Assembly: GCA_946807835.1 (NCBI GenBank)
Contig: OX327691.1
Coordinates: 3,050,188 to 3,114,187, forward strand
DNA: 64,000 nt
Direction of reading: 5' to 3'
From: Ailanthus altissimus
Lineage: Eukaryota > Streptophyta > Magnoliopsida > Sapindales > Simaroubaceae
Shown: positions 21,750 through 34,079 of the stretch, piece by piece
Layout: each line of letters begins with the position of its first letter
Position numbering within the stretch: position 1 is the first letter of the stretch
Made by a program: the position numbers and the translations under genes
The notes under the pieces: generated by a model
Database searches by the model: none
Seen by the model: only the letters and a program-made list of their open reading frames with translations
What the model was told of the DNA's origin: nothing

Positions 21750-22932
21750 TATTTATGCTCAAAATGTAATGCGATTATCACAGTATGAATTGAGGTGTCA
21801 ATCCCACGAGGAAGCTTCTAGAGAAATAGGTTAGTGAAATAAAAATATTAAAATAATAATGAAGGAGAAGATTGAATGTGAGATTGATATAGAGAAGGTA
21901 AAATTAAATGTGAATTAAGAAAGAAAATTATAATGATGTAAGTAAGGCCTCAAGAGTCACTAATATGCTTCATAAATCTATTCTATACTTTGATTCAATA
22001 TTTATAATTCAATTGAAAGTTTCACATCCCAAACAATTAATTGAAAGATATGTAAAATATGGCACATTTAATAATAAATGTATTTGACATGACTAAACTC
22101 TTTGTAAACATTATCAAAAACCATGTTCATCTATATAAGTTTTCTAAGATCGACAACATATCATTTTGACAATATTGTAGTAAAAGATTAACTTGTAAAA
22201 TGATATAACCAGTAACAATTATAACTCGAGCTTTCCCCTCCATACACTACTTTTTAAGCATATGGAGACCCCATATCTACTACCTACTCAATATCTCATC
22301 TACATGAATCACATAAAGAAATTATGACTAAAAATATATGAAACATGAGAATTATAACCTATGGATTATAGAAAATTAATAGATACGAGTTTAGTCATAA
22401 GCAAACTTACAACATTGTAGCTCTTAACAAAGAATTAAAGTTTAGAATTAGATTTATTACATATAAAAGTCCATCTTTAACCTTACCAAGAACTTTAGCC
22501 TAACTTACAATTCATTCTTATGAATATTAAAGAAATGTATTTGAGAGAATTGTAAAGCATGAAAAAATATCCATTAGCTTCCTAAGGGTGTTCTTATATA
22601 GGAATTGTATGGAAACATGTTTAGTGTGACTTCAATGTTCAATAATTTAGGCCACCTACTCCTTCACTTAATTGTCGTACCTTTTTTGACAATAGAAATG
22701 ATCAATGTAGCCTTTTTCATTGTCATAAAGTTGTATTATTTTGTCTCTTTTTTTCATAGCCACTAGGTTCATGCAATTTAGATGCGTATCTAATGATATA
22801 TAGACAAAATACCAAAGATACATCAGATTTGGCCAACAACCATTTTACCAATTTACAATACAATTTGGTCTATGATAACGACTGCTTTAGACTTTACTAT
22901 CAATACAAGAGTTGTAGATAATTGAGTCAGTA
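21750..22932 (-). mobile_element. Truncated 5' LTR of family A element 1
   Basis: This matches the family A LTR from its inner end (TATTTATGCTC at 21750) to GATAATTGAGTCAGTA, where similarity stops at the R1 boundary (22933). About 0.4 kb of the outer LTR is missing. Confidence 0.8.
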
Positions 22933-24122
22933 TGGTTGGGGCTGGTGCTCACGTGCCATTCCTGTAAGGAATCTACTGTGTTCAGGTGTATGTATGTGGT
23001 AGTGTGTTAATTCAAAAATACACATCTAATACATATTTTAAGACATCTAAATATAAAAATATAAAATTAACACACTAATTATATATTAATCAAATTAATA
23101 CATAAATGATCAAATTAAAAAATTACCAATACGTGTAACATTTTACACATATACTTCCAGAGTCCGCCTAAAGTTGTACTAGTTGTCAGTTCTAATTATC
23201 AATTTTGGTAGGCTTGATAATCTAGAACAGCAGCTCCTTTATCCAACGTAAGTTTAACTCTTAATCTAAATGGTCCGTTCTTAAGCTTGCTTTTGTCTCT
23301 CTCACGGTGCAAATAATTAGAAATAGAAGCAACAATTACTTCTCTAACTTAGAGCATGAAACGGAATTGAAGAAACAAAAATAGCATTTTGTTTCTTTCT
23401 TTTCTTTTCTTTTCTTTTTCGTTTTGTTTCAATTCTAATTCTTCTCTTTTCCTTGCTTTTCCGTTTCAATTCTTCACACGTATATATCTCTTAATATTAA
23501 AAAATAATATCACAATATAATATAATAAAAAGTAGCTTTGTTGGCAAAATATAATAATATAAAACTATAATAATGTTATATATATAATGCATGACAACTA
23601 TCATGCATTATATATATTATGTTATTATAAATAAAATATTATATAATAATATAAAATATTAGAGATATTTGATTATTTAACATTTAAATAATCAAAGTGT
23701 GAAATGACCATTTTACCCATCATGAATAGTTACCAAGTATACCTCTTAGCGGGTCTTACCAAACCTCACACTTGGGTAAACTCAACTGAGAGCCCACAAT
23801 GCATCACGTGTCACTTTACAATTAGTGAATAACAATTATTAACTAATTGTTGTATTTAACGCTTAAATACACATATGTACTCATTTCCGTGGTTACGTTG
23901 GATATTATTAGATTAAACAATTTAATCCAGTACTCTGCCCCAATGCACAACGAATACACTCCATATTGTGGGACTCCCTAAGCCCACGCCCAATTCGTCA
24001 AATGAAATTATTTCATAAGTCCGTGAGTCATGCCCCACGCATACGTCACGAATATACAAATTAACATATTGAACCATACAAACTAATTAAAGTCATAAAT
24101 AAATCTCTAGATATGTTCTCTC
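22933..24122 (-). mobile_element. R1 repeat, part 1 (interrupted)
   Basis: It begins TGGTTGGGGC and follows R1 through the (TTTTC)n tract (23391-23425), the AT-rich core with an inverted pair around TATATAATGCATGA (23575-23625) and the GCCCCACGCATACG block (24032). It stops near 24122, where a family B fragment begins. The R1 part equivalent to 13470-14100 is missing at the junction. Confidence 0.65.
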
Positions 24123-25740
24123 TATATTAGTGGAGAGTAGTATGAAAAGTAAGCTTACAATAGTGTGATTGTAAATTGAAATATGTTATGACATCATCCT
24201 ATTTGTGTACTATTTTAAGCTATTGAGTGAATTTAAGCATCATTTGACTATTTACTTGGTTATGGCATATACACATAAGTGATCAATTATATGAGAGAAT
24301 GAAGAACTTGATAAATTGTACTGTGAATTATTGAGAAGTTGTTTATTAATTTTTAGAAAGACTAGTGTCATTCAACAGCCTTTGAGACAATGATTGTGAT
24401 CGTCTAATCAACTTAGGATTTTTTTTTTAGTTTTGAGTTTTCATTTTATTTTGAGTCATTAATAATTGTTATTGTTTGTTTTTGTTTTACTTGAGGATAA
24501 GCAAAATCTTAAGTTTGGAGGTATTTGATAAAGGTCTATATAGATTATTATTTTTATCATCTCAAACTTAAATTTTTCCCCAAATCAAAAGTATTAAGCT
24601 ATTTATTTGAGGTTTTTGATCACATATAGGTTTACCACCCATGGTGTGAAGATACTGAAAGAACCGAGAGGGAAACAAGAAAAAATATATATTTAGAGAA
24701 ACCAAGGCCAGTGTCGTGGCATTTATAGGTAAGCACCGCTGGCGTCGGGTATCGTAATGCCTAGCCAGTGATCCCTAACTTTTTCTAGGCCTCAGTGCCA
24801 CAATGCCTACCACCCAGCGCCATGGCGTCCGTACGACTATAGAAACCCTATCTCATGACTCATAATACGACTTGGATTCGAAGCCCCACGTCCCTAAAGT
24901 TACGAGGACCTATAAAAATATCATTTTTCACAGCCAAACACAGAATATCAGAGGTAGATTAGGGCAAACAAAAATACATCACAAAAATAAGAGATAAAAG
25001 CAAAAAATCAAATATTGAAGATCAAGACTTGCGCATCAATCAAGAGAGAGAAGCAATCTATGGCATGTTCTTGTTTAGTTTCTTATCTTTGCTTATCATT
25101 ATGATCTTGTTCATGATGTCTTTAATTATTTTCCTTGATACTCTTAAATTCATTATGAGCTAAATTATTTTGATCCAGGGTTAGACTTTTGAACCTAATA
25201 TATAGTTGAATTTTATTGGCTCTCTTAGTTTATGAACTTAATTGATCCATTCTATCTTATTTTTAATGCTTTCATTATATCTAGCCAATATATTGACTGT
25301 TCAAAGAACCTTGGTGAACTTAAAAGAGGAATTTATACATTTAGCCTATGATAGTTTAATGTATGTTCATAGGGTGACAGTTATGAATTCCATGTAGGAT
25401 AGACATATGCCTATATAGTATGTATAGCATGATTAGACTAGTTCTTAATGAGTTGCATTCTATTCAAATTATCATAAATATATAGGTAATTATTAAGGTG
25501 TAATATAATTAGTTGACCATTGATAGAGGCTTATAATGAGATTAAAGTCGAGCTAATAATTTGTTATTGAAAGATGGACAACGGTCATATGTACCTCAAT
25601 ATTATGGGCTAAAAGATACTTTAACCCTAAAGTAATTATAAATACCTAATTTTTTCATAATCCAATTCTTTTTACCGTTTATTTGGATAGAAAATTCATT
25701 CTTAATAGTCATTTATCATTTTACCCTTATTATTAATAAA
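24123..25740 (+). mobile_element. Family B 3' noncoding end plus LTR, inside R1
   Basis: The segment starts with the same AGTGGAG..TATGAAAAGTAAGCTTA block found at 9160. It has the polypurine tract TTAAGTTTGGAGG (24509-24521) and an LTR from TGATAAAGG (24526). The LTR is closest to the one at 55927-57299, sharing the GAAGCCCCACGTCC segment and the CACCCAGCGCCATGG region. It lacks the last ~0.1 kb and has no internal coding part. Confidence 0.7.
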
Positions 25741-26118
25741 CTTTGAAAAAAAATGTTAGAATGGACAAATGTTATCATATAATTTGAACACATATATCAC
25801 TATATAATTGGTTAATTTGCCAGAAAATAATGACTGGCCAAATAAGGCTCTAACTTTTGAATCTTCGCTAAGTATTATAACCAACTAATAATTAGCTGTG
25901 CTAACACTTAGTATTTATATTTCTCAGTGTGGCCAATTATGGCCCTCATCTAAACTCCTTTAGATGAGATCTGAATTCCTTCAGATCATACAATGTCTGT
26001 AATGTTACATTGCATGGTACTATATAAATAGGCATTACCGATTTAATGGGAATGTATACTTGTATAAATAATAAGTATATATACATTCAGGGATAGCATG
26101 TAAGCATCAACCCTAACA
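25741..26118 (-). mobile_element. R1 repeat, part 2
   Basis: The R1 end block resumes here (TCAGATCATACAATGTCTG, CATTACCGATTTAATGGGA) and finishes CCCTAACA at 26118. The next base already belongs to a gypsy RT frame, so this R1 end marks an insertion into RT. Confidence 0.65.
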
Positions 26119-26121
26119 AAA

Positions 26122-27870
26122 CTCTCATTCTTGGATGCATATAGCGACTATGTTTCGATTCGGATGGCCAATGAAAGCGAGGAAGAGATCAGCTTCATCA
26201 TCGAATTTGAGATTTACTATTACAAGGTGATGCTTTTTGGATAAAAGAACGTATGAATTACTTTCCAAAAATTGGTTAACAAGGTCTTTGGAAAAATCTT
26301 GGGTAAAACGGTGGAAAAATACATTCATAATACTGTGGTCGAAAGTAAAAAGGTCGATGATCATATCCTAAACCTACAATAAGTTTTTGACATTCTACAG
26401 AAGTATAGGAGACAACTGAACTTGGCCAAATTCACATTTAAGATATCTTATAGAACAATCTTGGGGCACATCATCAGCACAAGAGGGATAAAACTATATT
26501 TTGCCTAAGTTTAAGCCCTTAGGAATATCACAATACCCCGAACGCCAAAGAAAATCTAGGTATTGATTAAAAGAGTGGATGCCTTAAGCCAATTCATGTC
26601 TATAATGTCAAATAAATGCAGACCATTTTTTTCAAGCTATCAAGGCCAAGAATGGGAACCTTTAGGGCCTTGAGCAAATAGGACCACTACAAAAGCTCAA
26701 AGAATAACTAAAATAAACTTTGATTCTGTCTACACTAATTTCTATTGAAACTCTATTTCTATATCTTACAATTTCTTCTGTAGTAGTAAGTCCAACACTA
26801 TTTAAGAAGAATGTGGTCAACAAAACCCATCTTCTATATAAGTAAAGCTTTATTGGACTTGAAAATCAAATATTTAGTAGCAAAGAAGCTTGTTCATGCC
26901 TTAGTGCACGCCAAAGAAAAAGTCTACCACTATTTTAAAGCACATCCTATGTCGTGTACACTTTTTATCCGCTAAAACTGATCCTTTCAAGATTAGATAC
27001 GATAGGTAAATGACCAAGATAGCCATATGGCTAATCCATTTGAATATTGACTTCCAACTGAGTATAACAATGAAAGGCCAAACCTTAGCTGATTTCCTAC
27101 TTGAAATAGAAGATGAACATCGATGGAGCTTCCAATAGTAGAAGGGCCGACCTAGGAGTCCGGATTAAGAGCCCATACATGTAGTAAAGCTCTAAACCCT
27201 CGATTCTAACAATGAGTCTAAATATGATGCACTAATGAAAGAATTGATAATGACGCTCCAAATAATGAACAAAAAACTTGAGGTCTACTCAGATTCTACT
27301 CTTATTACTTCCCAATGAAATGAAGATTACACCACAAAGGAAGAATGAATGAAAATCCTATTAGCTAAAGCAAAAGAAAAAAAAAACTTATGAAGCATTT
27401 CTAGAGCATAACCATCTTCTAGATTCCACGAGAATAGAATGTGGATGCAGATATACTGGTCAAAGAATCTTCCACTATCAAGCATCCATTGATGGGAATA
27501 AATTCTCTCCTAATCTGGGACACAACCAAGGTCGGCAAAGATGAAGAGACAAATAAGCCATAAGATTCTGTAGAAAAAATTACTTCCACCAACAGGATGG
27601 CACCATATGTCAATCAACTAAAATATAGGAAGCTTGCCTAAATAGAAATGAAGTAAGAAAGCTACAAAGCAAAGCTGAGAGATTCACACTTATAGATGCC
27701 CAGCTATAAAAACAATCTTTTTTTAGGGTCTATATAAGGTGCGTACCTATAGATAAAGAAAAAAGGATATTCGAAGAGATTCATGAAAAAATGTGTATCA
27801 TTCTAACAGAGGCACCCTCACACATAAAAACCATGTGCCAGAGATATTTCTAGCCCTCCATTTTAAACTT
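26122..27870 (+). pseudogene. Tat-type gypsy pol (RT-RNase H-integrase), plus strand
   Basis: RT begins mid-domain at LSFLDAYSDYVSIRM (26122), then YYYKVMLFG, KLVNKVFGKILGKTVEKYI, FDILQKYRRQLNLAKFTFK and TILGHIISTRGI (26450-26490). The catalytic box normally YIDDMVVKS reads YIHNTVVES, so both catalytic Asp are lost. RNase H follows (NIDGASNSRRADLGVRIKS near 27120), then the IPR..NVDADIL segment (27420) and the start of IN (LYKKSFFRVYIRCVPIDKEK, 27700-27790). Many stops and frameshifts. The part before 26122 is cut off by R1. Confidence 0.7.
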
Positions 27871-28142
27871 ATTTAGCTGTAAAAGATTAAGTTCTACATT
27901 TGTTTTGTGGTTAAAAAAGAATATTGTCAAAAAATTTGGACCATTTTAAAAAAAATTCCTTTGGCATTTGGTTTGTGTTGAAATAAATCATTATTGTCAC
28001 TAAAATCATTAAAAGTGTTAGTGTTGCTCAAGTCAAAAATTATTAAAACTTTTGTTAACTTGAAGAAATATTTTCTCGGGTAAATAAGCCTTAAATTTGT
28101 TTATGAGGGGGAATCAAACTTGGGCCTCATCTCGACGAGAAC

Positions 28143-29066
28143 TGTTAATGTAGGCTTGGGCTTCCTCTTCGCTACAAATTATGGAAGGCCTACAAAGAAA
28201 ACACGAACATAAGCTCAATGGTGATTTTGTCGGGGTGGGTTTCGGCTAAAATATTCCGATACTTAAGTCAGAAATAGGGTTTTCTCTCTTAAAAAATGAT
28301 AAGACAAGAATAAATCATTATAATGCTGGGGATGGGAAGGAGTATTTCTTTCCTTTTTTCTTGTTTTTGTTCTTTTGAAATTTTTTCATCATCCTTTCAA
28401 TGTCTTCCTCTTTCGTTTTTATAGTGATGGCCTTTCAGGGATCTTTTTAGGTTTTTCTCTGCAATATTTATGTCTTGTGTCGAATATTTCTTGTTACACT
28501 TCTGACACACGCCAAATATCTTCTTGATGTGCCCCTGACATATGCTGAATATCCCCCTATTATGCCCCTGACATACGCCAAATATCCTTCTGCAAACTTT
28601 TTGACTCCATTCTTATCGCACGTCAAATTTCTCTTCTATGTGTTAAGCATATTCCTCGAGTTTGTCTCCGCCGGTGATTTTGGTTTAAGTGAGGCTTATT
28701 TCAAACAGCTCGGATCAGATTTTGAATGGCCCTCCCTCACTGGTTTAATGTTGACGTGGGATTTCTAAGAGCAAAACTTATGGAATGTGGTCAGTACCTG
28801 CTCGGCCATGGTCGTGTTCGAGTCAGCAAGGTCGAACAGATTTTCTCGTTTGCTGACCAGATCTTCTGAATCCAAACCGATTCTGTCATTTCTTAGTTGA
28901 GTTTTGGCTCATTTGCCATTGCTCCTAGGTCTGTCTTTGGATTGGACTCGCTATGCAATTTTTGGTGAACTTTCAAGAAGAGAGTGGCATTTTTGAAGGG
29001 AATGTCTAACTGGGCTTCCAGGAGGCCGGCCTCGATTGAATTCCAGGGGTTTTCGTATTAATATCA
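28143..29066 (-). mobile_element. Tat-type gypsy LTR in the orientation opposite to the adjacent pol
   Basis: Related to the LTR at 7156-8270: the minus strand has ACTATAAAAACGAAAGAGG (TATA-like, about 28420) followed by CTTAAGTATCGGAAT..CCCACCCCGAC. It starts TGATATTAATACG (29066) and ends ATTAACA (28143). The neighbouring pol reads the other way and no primer site is evident, so it is a separate LTR, solo or rearranged. No convincing target duplication. Confidence 0.5.
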
Positions 29067-30057
29067 TGGTATTATGACTTACTACTATTATGACATTAAT
29101 GGCTTTTGAAACTATGATATCAAAATATTACTAATATTATGTTTTGTTTTCAATTTTTTAAAATTTATTTTTATGAATATTTAAAACCTCTAATGAAATT
29201 TTAAAAATTTGAAATTACTTAAAACCTTAAAGTGGAATCATTTAAATTTATTTAATAGTAATAAAATACTCATTCAACTAGATTTTGAATTACGTAATTG
29301 ATTCAAAGTATTCCTAAATAAATATAACATAAATAAAAAAAAATAACTTTAAGCCGGAGAAATTCTAATTTCTTGGATGTCATTTCAGATGTCATAATTC
29401 TTCTATAGAGTCTAACATTTAAAAGCACTAAATCAACTATATTAGCCACACACTATTAAAGTTAATGTCGATGCCATCCAAAAAGTACCCTAGAGGTCAA
29501 AAACGTTTTAAAAAAAAATGAAAAGAAAAAGATAATTAGCCTCTTAAAACAATTAAGAATTCAATTCTCCAAGGATTTGGTTCATCAAATATATATGATC
29601 AAAAGAAAGTTGCTTCATAAAGCTAGTTTCCACAAAGAAGGATAGGAAATTCTACTTTTATTTCTTATTTTTGGTATATAATATTTGTCCGACATAATTG
29701 AAATAACACAGAAAAAAAAAATCAATAAGCAAATCAAATCTTTACCACATGAAGCTTCTAGCTAGCTAAAACTGACTGAAATGCATAAGTATATGCGAAA
29801 GTGATAAAAGGAATAATTTGGCACTTCTTTGTTTTATTATTAGTATTATTTTTTTCATGTCCTCCAAATCGGCATTGGTTTGACGGAAATGTAATGACTT
29901 TTTTTCAATTTTATAAAAATATATATTGTAAATAAAACTACTACGTGGTTTTAATTGACACTTTCATTATAATGTCAATGATTACTAATACTATATTTTA
30001 TGGTCGTATAACATTTACTGATACTTGTGTTATATACTTGTCATCAAAAGTTGTAAG
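29067..30057. other. AT-rich region without recognisable features
   Basis: No long frame, repeat match within the window or RNA gene is seen. The last 8 bases are the target duplication of the MITE that follows. Confidence 0.5.
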
Positions 30058-30784
30058 TAGGGCTGGGCTTGGTCGGTTTTGATTTGATTCTGTTCGGAGC
30101 TGAACCAAAACCGACCCAATCAATTTCTATTAAAATGAAACTGATTGATTTCATGCCTAACAACCGAATTAAACTGAAATTGTATCGGTTCGGTCCAATT
30201 TTTAATTCTTAGGTCAATCTGGATTCCCAGGACTTAGAATCTAGCTACGATTGACGAGTAGAATGCAGCAACGGGCAGGAGCAAAAGAAGGTGGCAAAGA
30301 TAGACTTGGTGTTTGTGAGGATGTGAGGCGAGGCAATGACGTTGGCTAAGTTGGGTTCAATTCAGACTTGGACGACAGTCGGTGGATTCGGTTCAGCGGT
30401 GGTGTACCATGGATGGTGGACATTCAAAGTTCGGTGGTAGAACAAAGTTGTGGTACCGAGGAAAAAAATCAAAACATAAAGCATTTTTGGGGGCAGGGGA
30501 GACGAAATCGCGTTCTGGAGGGGCCAATTTAAAATGCACCATTTTTGGCTTCCAAAAAACTGCTGAATTTTGACCTTTTACTATTTGTTTTTCATTTTCA
30601 TAGTACGGTTCAGCCTTGGCTTTCGGTTCGAACTGAATTGAACCGAAAACTAGCTGAACTGATTAGTTTAACTATTATTACAATCGAAGGCAAATTGATG
30701 CCTAAATCAACCTGAATTGAATTGGCAATTTTTAGTTTAGTTCGATCAAATTGGGCGGTTCGGTCAAATTGTGTCCAAACCCTA
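30058..30784. mobile_element. hAT-like non-autonomous DNA transposon (MITE)
   Basis: The ends are TAGGGCTGGGC and GTCCAAACCCTA, an imperfect terminal inverted repeat of the TAGGGNTGGGC type seen in plant hAT MITEs. The subterminal regions are rich in CGGTTCGGT / ACCGAAC motifs on both strands. The 8-bp flanks GTTGTAAG (30050-30057) and GTTATAAG (30785-30792) differ at one position and fit hAT target duplications. A 63-codon frame at 30382-30573 is probably fortuitous. Confidence 0.75.
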
Positions 30785-30792
30785 GTTATAAG

Positions 30793-31172
30793 AGGCTTTC
30801 AAGGAGATTAAGACAATTTTTAAAAATATCATGATAGTGTTATATGAATAAAACTCAATTAGGGATGGTAAGATGAACCAAGTATGTGGGTGGTACCTAA
30901 CCCTAATGAGAGGGATTTATTAAGATTTTATGTAAGTTTGGTGAAAGTGTATTGTGCGTAGGGTGAGTGTGTACATTTTATTTTAATTTTACATATCACA
31001 CATGCACTAATGAGATAAAAGAGAGTTCCCCCTTAAAGTGTACTTTAGGCAATTCTAGTCGAGGATATCATAGAATTCTTTGAACTAGAATGATAGCCTG
31101 TATTTCTTGACAAGAATTCGTTGAATGAAGCAACTTTTGCTTCCAAGTCTCAAGGCCTAAGCTGTATAAATT
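30793..31172. other. Unassigned AT-rich sequence
   Basis: No frame or repeat recognised between the MITE and the R1 start at 31173. Confidence 0.4.
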
Positions 31173-31389
31173 TGTTCTCGGTATTTACATATACTTGTGT
31201 ATTTATACAAGTGTACATTCTCATTAAATCGCTAATACCCATTTATATGGTATTATGCAATATAACATTATAGACATTGTAGATCTGAAGGAGTTCGGAT
31301 CAGATCAAAAGAAGTTTAGATAAAGGCTCATAGTTAACCACGCTAAGAGATACAAATGTTAAATGTTAGTACAGCTAAGGGTTAGCTGG
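31173..31389 (+). mobile_element. R1 repeat, segment 1 of 3
   Basis: It starts TGTTCTCGGTATTTAC and follows the R1 start (TATTTATACAAGTGTACATTC, ACATTGTAGATCTGAAGG) up to GGGTTAGCTGG, where family A element 2 is inserted. Confidence 0.75.
31385..31389. repeat. Target-site duplication GCTGG (left)
   Basis: Identical to 43605-43609 on the other side of family A element 2. Confidence 0.95.
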
Positions 31390-32816
31390 TGTTTACGCTC
31401 AAATTAATGTAGCTATCACAATATAGATTGAGGTGTCGATCACACGAAGAAGCTTTTGACAAAATAAGTTAGTAAAGTAAAATATTAAAGCAGTAGCAAA
31501 GGATAAAATTAATTGATTTAAGTAGATGAGATAAAATTGTCTATGATTTGAAGGAATTGTCTATGATTTGAAGGAATTGTCTTATGATAATTTAAACAAG
31601 GCTTCGAGAATCACAATTATGCTCTATAAATCTACTCTACACTTTGCTTCAGTGTTTATAACTCAATTGACAGTTTTACATCTAAACAATCAATCGGAAA
31701 ATATGTAAAATATAGCACATTTGATAACACATGCATTTGATATGACTAAACTCTTTTGCAAATATTAACACAAATCATGTTTATTTATACATGTTATCTA
31801 AGATCGACAATATATCATTTTGACAATATTACAGTAAAAGATCAACTTGAATATCAAGCATTTATTGCCCTTACATGTTATCCAAGATCAACAATATATC
31901 AATTTGAAAATATTACAGTAAAAGATTAACATATAAAACAATGTATAAAAGTATAGAAGTAGATTTATTACACATAAAAGTTCATCTCTTAGCCTTGCTA
32001 AAAAATCTAGCCTAAATTATAATACATGTTAATGAGAAGAAAAGAAGAGAGAATTATATAATGTTGAAAATGTCCTAAGAGTCTCCTTATATAGGCAATG
32101 AATGGAAATATGTCATGGGTGACATCAATCTTCAATAATTTTAGGCCAATAACTCGTTCATCTATTTGTAGCACATTTTTGATAATGTAAATGACTGATG
32201 TAGCCTCTATAGCTGACATGAAAGTTGTAGCATTTTGTCTTTTCTTTCCATATAGGCACCAAGTTCATACAAATTGGATGAGTATTCAATGAGATATGAG
32301 CAAAATTCCAAAGATACATCAGATTTTGGCCAACAACCATTTTATCCACTTGCAATACAATTTGGTCCATGATAACGACTGATTTTGACTTACCATCCAC
32401 ATAAGAGTTGTTGATAATTAAGTTATTATTTCACAGCTTCAGGAATTATACCAATGGAGTACGTATTTTGTGAGATACGGTCCAAATACCTGAGTTGGGT
32501 CAAGTTGGGCAGAAGTTGTAGCCCGATTCTATTGTATCTCAATTTTTGGCCCATAACATATTAAATTTGGCTTTTCCACTATTCTTCAAGTTTGTGTAAG
32601 ATTGAGTCATGTTACACCAGGTTCAAGAATTTCTTTATTTTGATTTCTACATTGAGAGTTATGTCTATTTTACCTAAACCTGTGCAAATAACATTCATTA
32701 ACCACAATTTAAGGAGAACACTTTATTTCAAGTTAAAATACAAGAAAATGCTAAAATTAGTGACATTAAATGGTGACTAAAACTCTTAATAAATATACAG
32801 TTTCATGTTCCACTCA
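31390..32816 (-). repeat. 3' LTR of family A element 2
   Basis: From TGTTTACGCTC to TTCCACTCA. Relative to the 5' LTR it lacks about 0.16 kb after ACAATGTA (near 31955) and has a duplicated ~20-bp GAAGGAATTGTCTATGATT unit (31550-31590). Confidence 0.92.
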
Positions 32817-32831
32817 CAGCCCCCAACCAGC
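32817..32831 (-). other. Polypurine tract of family A element 2
   Basis: The minus strand reads GCTGGTTGGGGGCTG directly before the LTR start TGAGTGG. It is the plus-strand DNA primer in LTR-element reverse transcription. Confidence 0.7.
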
Positions 32832-34079
32832 TTATTGCTAGTCTCTAGCAATTCAAGCGTAAATAAAATATGCAAAACTACCTAAGCATTTCAAACAAAA
32901 TGTCAGTTTAAGATCACTGTTGCTATTATGGTTTTTTCAATTACAATTTCCAAATTTTGTGTGTGTGTGAACTAAGCCATAACCATCTTACCACAAACCA
33001 CAATAGATTTAGCCTTAAGAATTTCTCCAAGTAAAAGCCTCAACTCCATATCCTCACAGGTGTATGACTGTTTATATGGAGTCTCCATATAAACTAACAT
33101 TGATCCAAAGATATGAAAATCATTTGTTTAAAAATCAATTATTCCTAACATACGCCAGCTTTAGAACTTCAATTAGCTTGTGAGAATAATACAAATATAA
33201 CTTGGTGAGAAAACTGTTTTACAAAATATTTGTCTTCTAAAATTGAATGAAGACTTTATTAAACTGAATTGATTCTTCTCTTTTTTTATATATATTTTTA
33301 AAGAATACAAGGAAGCATTACAAAGGTTTCTCACCAAATTATATTATACACAAATGCAACCAACTTATTCCGTAATTTAAATAATATCAATCTAAACAAA
33401 AATTAACTAATTCAAAGGATCAATGAAGGTTCATAAGCTGTTTTCTCAACCTTTCCACTTACTCACAAAAGATATGTGAGATTAAAAAAAACATATACTT
33501 AAACATGGGAATTCTCTTGGCTATATAAATTGAATCATCCGTCTTACCACAAAGCTTAGTATTTTGCTCAAAAATATTTTAGCAGTCTTCTTTATTAACC
33601 TAAATAGAAATAGTGACTCAACCTAAATAATTTTGAAATCATACCTAGGCAGAAAAGCAAATTTCTTTGTACAGGAATTACCGAGACTACAAGCAATAAA
33701 CGACAATGCATGAAATATAAAACAAAACAACAAAAAATTAGTTAAAATGCGTTTCAAAAGTTAGAAATAAAACTCCTTACTCTGTCATTCTAATTTGACC
33801 TAGAATGCGTCTCAAGAGTTCAAGAATGAACTCTTTACTCTACAATTTTAATCAAATGTCGGACCACAAATTTTTTTTTTTTTTAATGCAAAATGCGACG
33901 TATGTTTACTATCCTCCCCCCAAACTAGATAAAATATTGTCCTCAATGTTTAAATATAAAGAGATAAAGTATAGGAGACATTACCTAAAATGCCAGTTTA
34001 TTCAAAATAAACAAACCTGAGAGAAACTTAAGCAAATATGAACTAAAATGACGATGCTGATAAATAAAACAAAGAAAAT
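32832..34079 (-). other. 3' noncoding region of family A element 2
   Basis: There is no supported coding frame. The minus strand contains TTGAGGACAATATTTTATC followed by TAGTTTGGGGGGAGG (33910-33945), a phrase typical of Athila/Tat 3' noncoding regions. A poly(T) run lies at 33870-33883. Confidence 0.65.

Larger units (their letters stand above)
14502..22932 (-). mobile_element. Family A gypsy element 1, truncated at both ends
   Basis: This minus-strand element has the same order as the complete copy at 31390-43604: truncated 5' LTR (21750-22932), mutated primer site, hairpin-rich leader, gag, protease, RT-RNase H, integrase, ORF-X and LOG. It lacks its 3' LTR (replaced by R1 at 12109-14501) and about 0.4 kb of the outer end of its 5' LTR (cut at an R1 boundary). 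It is more decayed than element 2, so it is an independent and probably older insertion. Confidence 0.85.

Noticed and set aside
26125..26364. 79-codon minus-strand frame
   Set aside because: It is antisense to the clear plus-strand RT domain at 26122-26490.
30382..30573. 63-codon plus-strand frame within the MITE
   Set aside because: No similarity to a transposase and no support beyond being open; the MITE is non-autonomous.
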